A DNA stretch of 64,000 bases from Candidatus Tokpelaia hoelldoblerii (lineage in GTDB: Bacteria; Pseudomonadota; Alphaproteobacteria; Rhizobiales; Rhizobiaceae). Positions 49,622 to 58,334 of this stretch are shown here, in pieces. The notes beneath the pieces were generated by a model. It did no database searches, was not told where the DNA came from, and saw only the letters and a list, made by a program, of their open reading frames with translations. The DNA is taken from positions 496,001 through 560,000 of the forward strand of contig CP017315.1 of assembly GCA_002005325.1 (NCBI GenBank). The letters run 5' to 3'. A program made the translations under genes and the position numbers. The stretch's first letter is position 1; each line of letters opens with the position of its first letter.

Positions 49622-50968
49622 ATGAAGAAAATACTTTTGACAGCTCTGATTACAGCAGGCTCTATGCTGAGCTGTCATGCTGCTTTTTCAGAAACGCTGA
49701 TGGGAGCTTTGGCGAAAGCATATAATAATAACACCACGCTCAATTTTGATCGGGCAGGGGTGCGGATTATTGATGAAGACATTGCTATTGCCAAATCCGG
49801 CTACAGGCCGACAATCAACGGTTTTGCCGGTTATTCACGCGGGCAGAGCGCCACAACGCGCTATTACAGCACTGTGGGCAGTATCGGTATTCAGCTTGAC
49901 CAGAAGATTTTTGACGGTTTTGTCACCCGCAATTCTGTTGCCGCAGCGGAAATGCAGGCACAGGCGCAGCGGGAATTTTTGCGCAACAGTGAACAGAACC
50001 AGTTGTTGGCGGCAGTAGAAGCCTATAGCGATGTTTATACCGCACGCCGTATTGCCATTTTGCGCCGGCAAAACCTGGCCGCATTGGAAGAGCAGGTGCG
50101 CGCCGACCGTGCCCGTCTGGAAGTTGGCGCCGGAACACGCACCGACCTGGCGCAATCAGAAGCGCAGCGTTCACAGGCAATCTCGCAATTGCATCAGGCG
50201 CAGGCCGATGTCAAATCAAAAGAAGCAGTTTATCGCCAGGTTGTTGGCGTTGAGGCTGATTCACTTGCAGTCCCTGTCGGGCCCCGTAATCTGCCTGCTG
50301 GCAAGGACCAGGGCATTCAGATTGCTCTGGCCGAGCATCCGGCCATTTTGTCTTCGCGTTATGCGGTTGATGCTGCTTCCTATGTTGTCAAAACCCGCGA
50401 AGGGGCATTGTTGCCGCAGGTCGGCGTAACGGCAAGCACCTCTTATAACGAGCTTTATAACGGCCCGGGCCGTGGCGGGCGTTCTGATTCCGTCGGGGTG
50501 CAGATGGATGTGCCGATTTATCAGGGCGGGCGCACGTCGGCGCAGATACGCCAGTCCAAGGAACAATTGACACAGGCGCAAATTCAGGTTGACCTCAATG
50601 AGGACAGGGTGCGCCAGAGTCTGCTTTCATCCTGGGCGCAACTGGAGGGGGCGAAGTCCGCCATGATCGCCTATAAGGACAGTGTGCGCGCGAGCCAGAT
50701 TGCGCTGGACGGGCTGGTTGAGGAAAACCGTGTCGGTGAGGCGACAACGCTTGATGTGCTGATTTCGCGCACAATGCTGATTGACTCTCAAATCAATCTG
50801 GTGATCGCCGAGCGTGATGTGGTTGTGGCGGGTTATGCGGTGAAGGTTGCGCTTGGCCGGTTGAGCGCGGCCTCTCTCGGGTTGCAGGTTGTCACTTATG
50901 ACCCGCTGGAACACTATAATGCTGTCCGCAACAAGTGGATCGGAACAAAAACGCCGGACGGGCGCTGA
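49622..50968 (+). CDS. tolC: TolC-family outer-membrane efflux protein
   Basis: An outer-membrane channel that couples to RND or ABC exporters (BepC in Brucella). The protein is 448 residues from the ATG at 49622, with a signal peptide (MKKILLTALITAGSMLSCHA, cleavage near FS-ET at residue 24). The repeated OEP helical hairpins are visible: ARLEVGAGTRTDLAQSEAQRSQAISQLHQA and ENRVGEATTLDVLISRTMLIDSQINLVIAERD, both with the GxxTxxD/L pattern. The open frame from 49568 adds residues that do not look like a signal sequence. It follows pcm by 100 bases. Confidence 0.93.
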   Translation: MKKILLTALITAGSMLSCHAAFSETLMGALAKAYNNNTTLNFDRAGVRIIDEDIAIAKSGYRPTINGFAGYSRGQSATTRYYSTVGSIGIQLDQKIFDGFVTRNSVAAAEMQAQAQREFLRNSEQNQLLAAVEAYSDVYTARRIAILRRQNLAALEEQVRADRARLEVGAGTRTDLAQSEAQRSQAISQLHQAQADVKSKEAVYRQVVGVEADSLAVPVGPRNLPAGKDQGIQIALAEHPAILSSRYAVDAASYVVKTREGALLPQVGVTASTSYNELYNGPGRGGRSDSVGVQMDVPIYQGGRTSAQIRQSKEQLTQAQIQVDLNEDRVRQSLLSSWAQLEGAKSAMIAYKDSVRASQIALDGLVEENRVGEATTLDVLISRTMLIDSQINLVIAERDVVVAGYAVKVALGRLSAASLGLQVVTYDPLEHYNAVRNKWIGTKTPDGR

Positions 50969-51001
50969 TTTTTATTGACCACTGTTATCCACTCTTTAAT
51001 T

Positions 51002-51044
51002 TTATACTGTGTATATTTCTTATACTGTGCATGTTACAGTATAA
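51002..51044. repeat. Direct and inverted TTATACTGT repeats upstream of popZ
   Basis: TTATACTGT occurs at 51002-51010 and 51020-51028 in direct orientation, 18 bases apart, and as its complement ACAGTATAA at 51036-51044. The last two form a perfect inverted repeat with a 7-base spacer. The group lies in the 193-base spacer between tolC and popZ, and could be a regulator-binding region or a leader hairpin. Confidence 0.7.
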
Positions 51045-51161
51045 TTCCTTCAGGCGATTGATTCCATTTATCTCATCTGTTTGAGTGTCATGCATGCAAA
51101 CAGGAGAGGCTTTGATAGCGGGATGTAGTACCAGGTATTCGAGTGAGGGTAAGTAAAATTT

Positions 51162-51812
51162 ATGGTGCAAAATTCCAGTGCAATGCAGGAGCCACACATG
51201 GATGAACTTCTGGCGTCTATTCGCGAAATTATCGAGGAAAATACCGGTGTCCTGTCCACAGAACCGGAACCGCAAAATGACAGACCACAGGCCGCCCCGG
51301 CCTTTGGGCGCAGCAGCAGCACTTCCGGTGCTGATATTTATGGCCGCCCGCGGCAACCGGTGAATGATACAGGTTTTTCAACACGGGCAAATCAGCGTGA
51401 TGAGACTGTGCCGGTGCATGACGCAATGAGTGCTCTGGCCGCCAGAATCGGTTTGCGCGCTGACAACACTCATGTACCCGCTGCCCAGCAGCAGATACAG
51501 GTGCCGCAGCAATCCCGGCCGCAAACGGCTGTTGTCCGCCCCTTGCGTCCTGAAATTGCACCGGTGCTGAATGAGGGCGGGCCTTCCAGGCCGCAACCGC
51601 AGAAAAGCCCGGTGCCGGATATGCGTAAGCAGGCTGCTGTGCAGCAAAGCAGGGAAGTTGCTGAAAGGGAATTGCGTTCAGGCATTGAACGCTCAACCGA
51701 GCAGATATTGCGCCCCTATATCACGCAATGGCTGGATGAACATTTCCGCCAGTTGTTTGAACGGATCTTGCAGGAAGAAGTGCAGCGCCTGATGCAATCT
51801 TTGCGGCGTTGA
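51162..51812 (+). CDS. popZ: Polar organising protein PopZ (DUF2497)
   Basis: A 216-residue scaffold protein that assembles condensates at the cell pole and anchors the chromosome origin and cell-cycle regulators in alphaproteobacteria. The N-terminal binding helix is HMDELLASIREIIEENTG (residues about 12-30), then a long disordered Pro/Gln-rich linker (about 35-160), and the C-terminal oligomerisation helices, STEQILRPYITQWLDEHFRQLFERILQEEVQRLMQSL. This three-part plan is that of Caulobacter PopZ. Neighbours tolC and valS match the order in other Hyphomicrobiales. A strong terminator follows. Confidence 0.92.
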   Translation: MVQNSSAMQEPHMDELLASIREIIEENTGVLSTEPEPQNDRPQAAPAFGRSSSTSGADIYGRPRQPVNDTGFSTRANQRDETVPVHDAMSALAARIGLRADNTHVPAAQQQIQVPQQSRPQTAVVRPLRPEIAPVLNEGGPSRPQPQKSPVPDMRKQAAVQQSREVAERELRSGIERSTEQILRPYITQWLDEHFRQLFERILQEEVQRLMQSLRR

Positions 51813-51855
51813 AAGGCGGCATTCGCAGTTTGGTATTGAACCGGTTTGATAACAG

Positions 51856-51897
51856 GTGGCCTGTGATTATCAATAATCACAGGCCACTTTGCTTTTG
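51856..51897 (+). terminator. Rho-independent terminator after popZ
   Basis: GTGGCCTGTGATTAT and its complement form a 15-base stem (51856-51870 with 51873-51887) followed by TTTGCTTTTG, 44 bases after the popZ stop. Confidence 0.92.
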
Positions 51898-51994
51898 CGG
51901 GTGTCATTTTGTTGTTGTTCTGTGTTCCATTTGGCGGAAAAATGGTCTAAAACCCTTGTCTGATAGAGAATTGCCTTAAAAGTGGATGACTGGA

Positions 51995-54724
51995 ATGCTT
52001 GATAAAACATATGACGCCAAGGCGACCGAACCGCAGATTGCGCGCGCATGGGACGAGGCTGGGGCCTTTAAAGCCGGAGCCGGCGCAAAGCCCGGGGCAG
52101 AGGCTTTTTCCATTGTCATTCCGCCGCCGAATGTTACCGGTTCGCTGCATATGGGGCACGCCCTCAACAACACCATTCAGGATATTCTGGTGCGTTTTGA
52201 GCGGATGCGCGGCAAAAATGTGCTGTGGCAGCCGGGCATGGACCATGCCGGCATTGCCACGCAAATGGTGGTTGAACGTCAGCTGGCGGCAAAGGGTGAG
52301 CCGGGGCGCCGTGAGATGGGGCGCGAGAAATTTGTTGAACGTATCTGGCAGTGGCGTGAAGAATCCGGCGGCATGATTGCCAGGCAGCTGAAACGCCTTG
52401 GCGCGTCGTGCGACTGGTCGCGTGAGCGCTTCACCATGGATGAGGGACTGTCGAAGGCCGTTCTGGAAGTCTTTGTCACGCTTTATGAACAGGGGCTGAT
52501 TTATAAGGATAAACGTCTGGTCAACTGGGATCCGAAACTGCTGACGGCAATTTCCGATCTGGAAGTTGAACCGAAGGAGATGAAAGGCCATCTGTGGCAT
52601 TTCCGCTATCCGTTGGAAGGGGCAGAATTCGACCCCGAAAATCCGTCTACCTATATTATTGTCGCCACGACGCGGCCTGAAACCATGCTCGGCGACAGCG
52701 GCATTGCCGTTAATCCGAAAGACCCGCGCTATCAGCACCTGATCGGCAAATATGCGGTTCTGCCACTGGTCGGACGTAAACTTCTGATTGTTGGTGATGA
52801 TTATGCCGATCCGGAAGCCGGCAGTGGCGCGGTTAAAATCACTCCGGCGCATGATTTCAATGACTTTAAGGTCGGCAGCCGCAACAATCTGCGCGTTATT
52901 AATATTATGGACCAGAGCGCCGCAATTGTGCTGAAAGACAATGCGGAGTTCCTGGACGGGCTGAAAACCGGCGCGGCTCTTGAGGCTCTGGTGGAGCAAA
53001 TGCACGGCATGGACAGGTTTGCCGCCCGCAAGCAGATTGTCGCTATGATGGAAGAGGGCGGCTATCTGCAGGAAATTGAAGCGCATTTGCACAAAGTGCC
53101 GCATGGCGACCGCAGCGGGGTGATCATTGAACCGCTCTTGACTGATCAGTGGTATGTCAATGCTGCTGAACTTGCCAAACCGGCGCTGTCCGCAGTGCGT
53201 GGCGGCAAGGTGGCCATTATTCCGCAAGGGTGGGAAAAGACCTATTACAACTGGATGGAAAATATCGAGCCATGGTGTATTTCACGCCAATTGTGGTGGG
53301 GGCACCAGATTCCCGCCTGGTACGGGCCGGATGGGCATATTTTCGTTGAAAAAAGTGAGGAAGACGCGCAAGCCGCCGCCAAGGCCCATTATGGCAAGGC
53401 GGTGAAGCTGACTCGTGACGGTGATGTGCTGGATACGTGGTTTTCATCCGCGCTATGGCCGTTCTCGACCCTTGGCTGGCCTGAGAAAACGCCGGAACTT
53501 GCGACCTATTACCCGACCAGTGTTCTGGTTACCGGTTTTGACATTATCTTTTTCTGGGTGGCCAGAATGATGATGATGGGGCTGCACTTTATGGATGAAG
53601 CGCCGTTCCACACGGTTTATGTCCACGCACTGGTGCGTGACAAGCATGGCGCGAAAATGTCCAAGTCCAAGGGCAATGTTATCGACCCGCTGGACCTGAT
53701 GGATGAATATGGCACCGATGCGCTGCGCTTTACGCTGGCGATTATGGCAGCGCAGGGGCGGGATGTGAAGCTTGACCCGGCACGCATTGCCGGATACCGT
53801 AATTTTGGCACCAAATTGTGGAATGCTACCCGCTTTGCCGAGATGAACGGTGTGGCGCATGATGCAGCCTTTGTGCCGGAAAAGGCCACACTTGCTGTCA
53901 ATCGCTGGATTTTGACCGAACTGACGCGCGCAGCCAAAGCGGTGACGGAAAACATTGCCGCCTATCGCTTTAATGATGCGGCAGCGGCGCTTTACCGCTT
54001 TGTCTGGCATTTGTTCTGTGACTGGTATCTGGAACTGATCAAGCCGATTTTGCAAAGTGGTGATGCAACGGCTTTGGCAGAGGTGCGCGGCTGTGTTGCT
54101 TATGCTCTGGACGGAATTTACAAATTGCTGCACCCGTTTATGCCGTTTATGACGGAAGAACTGTGGGCGCGAACCGCCGGTGAGGGGCAGGCCCGCCCTG
54201 CCATGCTGGCGCTGACACAATGGCCGGATTTGCAGTTTATTGATGAGGACGCGGCGGCGGATTTGAACTGGCTGGTTGAACTTGTCAGCGGTATTCGTTC
54301 ATTACGGGTAGAGATGAATGTGCCGGCCGGCGCTCAGGCGCCGCTTGTGGTGTTTGATGCGGATGCGCTGACCAAAGAGCGCATTGCTCGTCATGAGCTT
54401 GTCATCAAGCGTCTGGCGCGTCTGGAAATCATTACTTTTGCCGCTGATGCACCGGCCATGTCAGCACAGGTGGTGCTTGGTGCGGCGACCTTCTGCCTGC
54501 CGCTTGGGGATTTGATCGATCTGGACGCTGAAAAGGCCCGCCTCAATAAGGAACTGTCCAAAATTGCGCTGGAAATCAGCAAAATTGGAAACAAGCTTGA
54601 TAATGACAAATTTGTGGCAAACGCCAAGCCGGAAGTGGTGGAAGCAGAGCGCGAGCGCTTTGCTGAATGTATGCTCTTGAAAGAAAAGACAGAAAAAGCC
54701 CTTGCCCGCTTGTCTGCCGGATAG
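51995..54724 (+). CDS. valS: Valine--tRNA ligase
   Basis: Class I aminoacyl-tRNA synthetase charging tRNA-Val. The 909-residue protein has PPPNVTGSLHMGHAL (HIGH motif, about residue 45), the editing domain with TTRPETMLGDSGIAV, the KMSKS motif KMSKSKGNVIDP (about residue 554), the tRNA-binding anticodon domain and a C-terminal coiled coil (DAEKARLNKELSKIALEISKIGNKLDNDKFVANAKPEVVEAER). I start at the ATG at 51995 (MLDKTYDA), which matches relatives; an ATG three codons upstream at 51986 is also possible. Confidence 0.96.
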   Translation: MLDKTYDAKATEPQIARAWDEAGAFKAGAGAKPGAEAFSIVIPPPNVTGSLHMGHALNNTIQDILVRFERMRGKNVLWQPGMDHAGIATQMVVERQLAAKGEPGRREMGREKFVERIWQWREESGGMIARQLKRLGASCDWSRERFTMDEGLSKAVLEVFVTLYEQGLIYKDKRLVNWDPKLLTAISDLEVEPKEMKGHLWHFRYPLEGAEFDPENPSTYIIVATTRPETMLGDSGIAVNPKDPRYQHLIGKYAVLPLVGRKLLIVGDDYADPEAGSGAVKITPAHDFNDFKVGSRNNLRVINIMDQSAAIVLKDNAEFLDGLKTGAALEALVEQMHGMDRFAARKQIVAMMEEGGYLQEIEAHLHKVPHGDRSGVIIEPLLTDQWYVNAAELAKPALSAVRGGKVAIIPQGWEKTYYNWMENIEPWCISRQLWWGHQIPAWYGPDGHIFVEKSEEDAQAAAKAHYGKAVKLTRDGDVLDTWFSSALWPFSTLGWPEKTPELATYYPTSVLVTGFDIIFFWVARMMMMGLHFMDEAPFHTVYVHALVRDKHGAKMSKSKGNVIDPLDLMDEYGTDALRFTLAIMAAQGRDVKLDPARIAGYRNFGTKLWNATRFAEMNGVAHDAAFVPEKATLAVNRWILTELTRAAKAVTENIAAYRFNDAAAALYRFVWHLFCDWYLELIKPILQSGDATALAEVRGCVAYALDGIYKLLHPFMPFMTEELWARTAGEGQARPAMLALTQWPDLQFIDEDAAADLNWLVELVSGIRSLRVEMNVPAGAQAPLVVFDADALTKERIARHELVIKRLARLEIITFAADAPAMSAQVVLGAATFCLPLGDLIDLDAEKARLNKELSKIALEISKIGNKLDNDKFVANAKPEVVEAERERFAECMLLKEKTEKALARLSAG

Positions 54725-54750
54725 GGAAGGAAGCTTGAACGGGAAATTGT

Positions 54751-54785
54751 GGCGGTGTCCTGTAAAGGTGCGCCGTTTTTCTTTT
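54751..54785 (+). terminator. Possible terminator after valS
   Basis: GGCG and CGCC close a hairpin with an inner CCT/AGG helix, followed by GTTTTTCTTTT. The stem has internal bulges, so it is a weaker example. Confidence 0.55.
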
Positions 54786-54855
54786 AAAATCAAAAAGTTA
54801 GTATTTTTTCAAATCGATAAACATGCCGGCATTAACCTTAAACCGGCTTTGCCGT

Positions 54856-54879
54856 GGCTGTTGTTAAAATACAACAGCC
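54856..54879. repeat. Perfect inverted repeat upstream of the exoR-like gene
   Basis: GGCTGTTGT, 6-base spacer TAAAAT, ACAACAGCC, about 205 bases before the exoR-like start, in the 360-base spacer after valS. No T run follows on either strand, so it is more likely an operator or RNA structure than a terminator. The rest of the spacer is AT-rich and holds no gene. Confidence 0.6.
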
Positions 54880-55084
54880 GGAAAGCAGAGAATCCTCTAT
54901 AATTTGCAAAGGGAGATTTGCCTATTTCCCGCCACAAAAATATGCAATTTATTCTTGTATGAAAGCAGGAGAAACGATCCTTTACAGCCCTGTAATGCTT
55001 AAATGAAGCTTTATAATCTTGTATTTGCCGACAGGCTTGGCTCGAGTCGTTATCCGTGGCTTGATGTGTAGGAAAGAGTATTGG

Positions 55085-55894
55085 ATGACTGGAACAATAC
55101 AAAAGCTGGCTTTATGTTTTGCGGCTCTTGGGCTATGCGCCGGAGTGTCCGTAGCGCATGCGCTTGACGTATCTGTTCCTGCGCAGCCGCATGATGACCC
55201 GTTTATCTCTTTCCGCAGCGGCATTTCTGCCTATAAAAGCGGCCATACACAGGAAGCGGTGGAATCGTTGCGTTATGCGGCTGAACTTGGCCATACCGGC
55301 GCAAAGTGGAAACTTGCCCGTATGTATGCCGAAGGGGACGGGGTGGCGGAAAACGACCTTGAGGCCTATCAGTTTTTTTTGAAAATCATTGAAGACGGTG
55401 TTGCTCCGGGCTCGCAGAATGAAAGTTATGTTTCTGATGCGCTAGTAGCCTTGGGTAATTATACCCGCACCGGTATTGCCGGCACATCCGTCAAGGCTAA
55501 TCCGGCCCGCGCCCGCAGCCTGTATACGCAGGCGGCAACCACCTTTGCCAACCCGGAAGCGCAATATCAACTGGGACGCATGTTGTTTGAAGAGGGCGGT
55601 GACAAAAGATCGCGCCAGCAGGCGGCGCGCTGGTTTAAACTGGCGGCGGAAAAAGGCAATCCGGCAGCACAGGCCATGTTTGGCAATATTCTGTTTCAGC
55701 GCGGCAAAACTGTGCCGGGGCTGGCGATGATGACAGCGGCGATGGAACGCGCCAGTGCGGAAGAGAAGGCATGGATTCGCCCGTTGCAGGAACGTGCCTT
55801 TGCTCTTTCCGGTGAGGCTGAGCGGCGCACAGCAATTTCTCTGGTTGCTGATATTATGGCCAATGGCGGCTTGCACGCTTCCCGTAGAAAATAA
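55085..55894 (+). CDS. exoR: ExoR-type periplasmic Sel1-repeat protein
   Basis: A 269-residue exported protein whose order of segments agrees with ExoR of Sinorhizobium/Rhizobium as I recall it: SGISAYKSGHTQEAVESLRYAAELGHTGAKWKLARMYAEGDGVAEND, GVAPGSQNESYV, PARARSLYTQAATTFANPEAQYQLGRML, RQQAARWFKLAAEKGNPAAQAMFGNILF and the C-terminal RRTAISLVADIMANGG. These are Sel1/TPR-like helical repeats. The signal peptide covers about residues 1-26. ExoR binds the sensor kinase ExoS in the periplasm and represses the ExoS-ChvI pathway, which controls exopolysaccharide, motility and host entry. ExoS and ChvI are not in the window. AGGAAAGAG precedes the ATG at 55085. Confidence 0.88.
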   Translation: MTGTIQKLALCFAALGLCAGVSVAHALDVSVPAQPHDDPFISFRSGISAYKSGHTQEAVESLRYAAELGHTGAKWKLARMYAEGDGVAENDLEAYQFFLKIIEDGVAPGSQNESYVSDALVALGNYTRTGIAGTSVKANPARARSLYTQAATTFANPEAQYQLGRMLFEEGGDKRSRQQAARWFKLAAEKGNPAAQAMFGNILFQRGKTVPGLAMMTAAMERASAEEKAWIRPLQERAFALSGEAERRTAISLVADIMANGGLHASRRK

Positions 55895-55905
55895 GAAAAA
55901 CAGCC

Positions 55906-55930
55906 CATAATGGTGCCAAACACCATTATG
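55906..55930 (-). terminator. Terminator of the glt transporter operon
   Basis: CATAATGGTG, 5-base loop, CACCATTATG. On the minus strand it is followed four bases later by GCTGTTTTTCTTATTTT. It lies 64 bases past the gltL stop. Confidence 0.7.
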
Positions 55931-55949
55931 AACCAGACATCGGATAAGG

Positions 55950-55984
55950 CGGCAGTTCCATTGTTTGCTGCCGTTTGCTGTTTT
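55950..55984 (+). terminator. Terminator of the exoR-like gene
   Basis: CGGCAG and CTGCCG close a hairpin followed by TTTGCTGTTTT on the plus strand, 55 bases after the exoR-like stop. Together with the hairpin at 55906 it separates two converging units. Confidence 0.65.
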
Positions 55985-55993
55985 CCGGTGTTA

Positions 55994-56740
55994 TTAGTGA
56001 TTGAGAATTTTTGACAGAAATTCCTGCGCTCGCGGGCTGCGCTGCTTGATATTGGTAAAAAATTCCTCGCTCGGGCAGTCTTCCAGAATTTCGCCTTTGT
56101 CCATAAAGACCACACGGTCACTGACCTTACGCGCAAAGCCCATTTCATGGGTAACGCACATCATTGTCATGCCTTCGTTGGCAAGGCCCATCATCACATC
56201 CAGCACTTCACCGACCATTTCCGGGTCAAGGGCTGATGTCGGTTCGTCAAACAGCATAACCACCGGATCCATCGTCAGCGCCCGGGCAATGGCGACACGC
56301 TGTTGCTGCCCGCCGGAAAGCTGGCCGGGGTATTTATCCTGATGCTCAAGCAGGCCGACACGCTCCAGATAAGTACGGGCTTTTTTGCGGGCATTTTCCT
56401 TGCTGCGCTTTAGCACCTTGATTTGCGCCACAGTCAGATTGTCCATAACGGAAAGATGCGGAAACAGTTCAAAATGCTGGAAAACCATACCCACCCGGCT
56501 GCGCAGTTTGGGCAGGTCGGTTTTTTTGCCATGCACGGCGGTATTGCCGATCCAGATCTCACCTTCCTGAAACGGTTCCAATGCGTTGATGGTTTTGATA
56601 AGCGTTGATTTGCCTGAGCCGGACGGGCCGCAGACCACCACAACTTCTCCCTTGTCAATATTCAGCGAGCAATCTTTCAAAACATTGAATGTGCCATACC
56701 ATTTGGAAACATTCTGCAGACGGATCATGGGCTTGTTCAT
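55994..56740 (-). CDS. gltL: Amino acid ABC transporter ATP-binding protein (GltL/GlnQ type)
   Basis: The ATPase of a polar amino acid importer, 248 residues. Walker A GPSGSGKSTLIKTI (about residue 38), Q-loop GMVFQHFELFPHLSV, signature LSGGQQQRVAIARAL, Walker B VVMLFDEPTSALDPEMVGE and the switch CVTHEMGFARKV are all present. It follows gltK by 12 bases. Last gene of the operon gltI-J-K-L. Confidence 0.95.
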   Translation of the reverse strand: MNKPMIRLQNVSKWYGTFNVLKDCSLNIDKGEVVVVCGPSGSGKSTLIKTINALEPFQEGEIWIGNTAVHGKKTDLPKLRSRVGMVFQHFELFPHLSVMDNLTVAQIKVLKRSKENARKKARTYLERVGLLEHQDKYPGQLSGGQQQRVAIARALTMDPVVMLFDEPTSALDPEMVGEVLDVMMGLANEGMTMMCVTHEMGFARKVSDRVVFMDKGEILEDCPSEEFFTNIKQRSPRAQEFLSKILNH

Positions 56741-56752
56741 AAACTTTTCCTG

Positions 56753-57484
56753 TTAGCGGATGATTGCAACTTTTTTCTGCAGGATTCGGACAATCTGCGA
56801 CAGTGCAAAACAGATGATGAAATAGGTGAAGGCGGCGAGAATATAAGCGGCTGATTTTTGCCCCCAGATAGAGCCGCCGATCTCGAATCCTTTGAGCAGG
56901 TCATAACCGCCGATGACATAGACAAGCGAGGTATCCTGGAACAGGATGATAACCTGTGTCAGCAGCACCGGCAGCATAGTGCGGAAGGCCTGCGGCAAAA
57001 TGACAATAAACATCTTTTGCAGATAGCGCATTCCCAGCGCGTCACCGGCCTGTCCCTGTCCCTGCGGGATAGCGTTGATGCCGGCGCGCATGATTTCAGC
57101 AAAATAGGCTGCTTCAAAGGCGACAAATGTCACCAGCGCCGATAAAAACATATTGACCGGATTGCCGACTATATTTTCAATCACCGAGATCAGGGGCACA
57201 AAATGCGGGTTTTTCAGCGCTTCGAACAGGTCGGGAAAGATGAGGAAAAACCACAAAATAACCAGCACCAGCGGAATGGCGCGCATCGCCGTGATATAAA
57301 TAATGGCAAGTTGCGATACGACCGGCAGGCGCGACAACCGCGCCATAGCCAGAAGCGTGCCGGACAAAAACCCGAACACTGTTGCGACAACTGTTACAGT
57401 CACGCTGAAATACAGGCCTTTCAGCAGGTAATTGGTAACAAAATCAGCTGTGAAAAAGGAAAAATCAAAATTGAAATTGATCAT
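56753..57484 (-). CDS. gltK: Amino acid ABC transporter permease (GltK type)
   Basis: An inner-membrane permease of 243 residues, HisM/GltK type. It has a N-terminal helix region (LLKGLYFSVTVTVVATVFGFLSGTLLA), YITAMRAIPLVLVILWFFLI, the ABC-contact motif EAAYFAEIMRAGINAIPQGQGQAGDALG (EAA loop) and IILPQAFRTMLPVL. Its start overlaps gltJ by four bases. Confidence 0.94.
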   Translation of the reverse strand: MINFNFDFSFFTADFVTNYLLKGLYFSVTVTVVATVFGFLSGTLLAMARLSRLPVVSQLAIIYITAMRAIPLVLVILWFFLIFPDLFEALKNPHFVPLISVIENIVGNPVNMFLSALVTFVAFEAAYFAEIMRAGINAIPQGQGQAGDALGMRYLQKMFIVILPQAFRTMLPVLLTQVIILFQDTSLVYVIGGYDLLKGFEIGGSIWGQKSAAYILAAFTYFIICFALSQIVRILQKKVAIIR

Positions 57485-58260
57485 GCCGCTTTCTCCCGAT
57501 TGCGATTGTCAGGAATGGTCAGCATATGTTGCAACAGCGACATGAAAATAAACACCACAAGCGCAAGGAGAACGTAAAGCACTGTGGCGATGAGAAATAT
57601 CTCATAACTTTTGGAGGTTTCCTCGACAGCCTGATTGACGAAGGCCATCAATTCCGCAACGGAAACACCGATGGCCGCTGCCGAGTTTTTAACAATGCCC
57701 ATGGACTCGGATGTCAGCGGTGGCATGATTGTGCGCAATGTGCGCGGCAGCAGCACATAGCGATAGGTCTGAAGGGTTGTAAATCCAAGAGCCTGCGCCG
57801 CATAACGCTGCCCTGTCGGCGTGGATTGAATGCCGGTGCGGACCTGTTCGGCAATTCGTGCCGAGGTGAAAAACCCGAGTGCCAGAATAACAAGGTAAAG
57901 GCTGCTTGAGGGATACTGTTTGACGAATTCTTTTATCAGCGGAAACATATCCGGTATGACAAAGTACCACAGAAAAATCATCACCAGCAGCGGGATATTG
58001 CGGAAAATTTCAATCCAGCACGTGGCAAAAAAAGGTATAACCTTTTGATTTGGCAGGGTTTTAAGTGTTCCGATGATGAAGCCGGCGATGATTGCGACAA
58101 GTAATGCGGCGATTGCCAGAAACGCCGTATTGCCAAAAGCGGAAATGAGTTGCTGCAAATAGGTTGTCACCCCGTCAGCGGCATAACCAAAACAGCCCGC
58201 CACCGGCGGGCCGTAAAAATCATCAATATCCTTGCATAAAAAACTAAAGTCCAGGGCCAT
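57481..58260 (-). CDS. gltJ: Amino acid ABC transporter permease (GltJ type)
   Basis: The second permease, 259 residues from the ATG at 58260 (MALDFSFLC); an ATG five codons upstream is also possible. It has FLAIAALLVAIIAGFIIGTL, CWIEIFRNIPLLVMIFLWYF, the EAA-type loop ARIAEQVRTGIQSTPTGQRYAAQALG and VLLPRTLRTIMPPLTSESMGIVKNSA. Gene order and the paired permeases are those of glutamate/aspartate importers. The hairpin at 58286-58310 separates it from gltI. Confidence 0.93.
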   Translation of the reverse strand: MALDFSFLCKDIDDFYGPPVAGCFGYAADGVTTYLQQLISAFGNTAFLAIAALLVAIIAGFIIGTLKTLPNQKVIPFFATCWIEIFRNIPLLVMIFLWYFVIPDMFPLIKEFVKQYPSSSLYLVILALGFFTSARIAEQVRTGIQSTPTGQRYAAQALGFTTLQTYRYVLLPRTLRTIMPPLTSESMGIVKNSAAAIGVSVAELMAFVNQAVEETSKSYEIFLIATVLYVLLALVVFIFMSLLQHMLTIPDNRNREKAA

Positions 58261-58285
58261 TCTATCTATCTTCAACTCTTAACAG

Positions 58286-58310
58286 ACGGCGCTGTTTTCA
58301 TCAGCGCCGT
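58286..58310 (-). promoter_or_regulatory. Intercistronic hairpin between gltI and gltJ
   Basis: ACGGCGCTG, 7-base loop, CAGCGCCGT without a T run. Such hairpins after a binding-protein gene protect the upstream message and give excess binding protein relative to the membrane subunits. Confidence 0.7.
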
Positions 58311-58334
58311 CCTTGTAAAATAAACCGGATAATC

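Noticed and set aside
51947..53227. Open frame of 426 codons opposite valS
   Set aside because: Antisense shadow of valS; its length comes from the codon pattern of the real gene.
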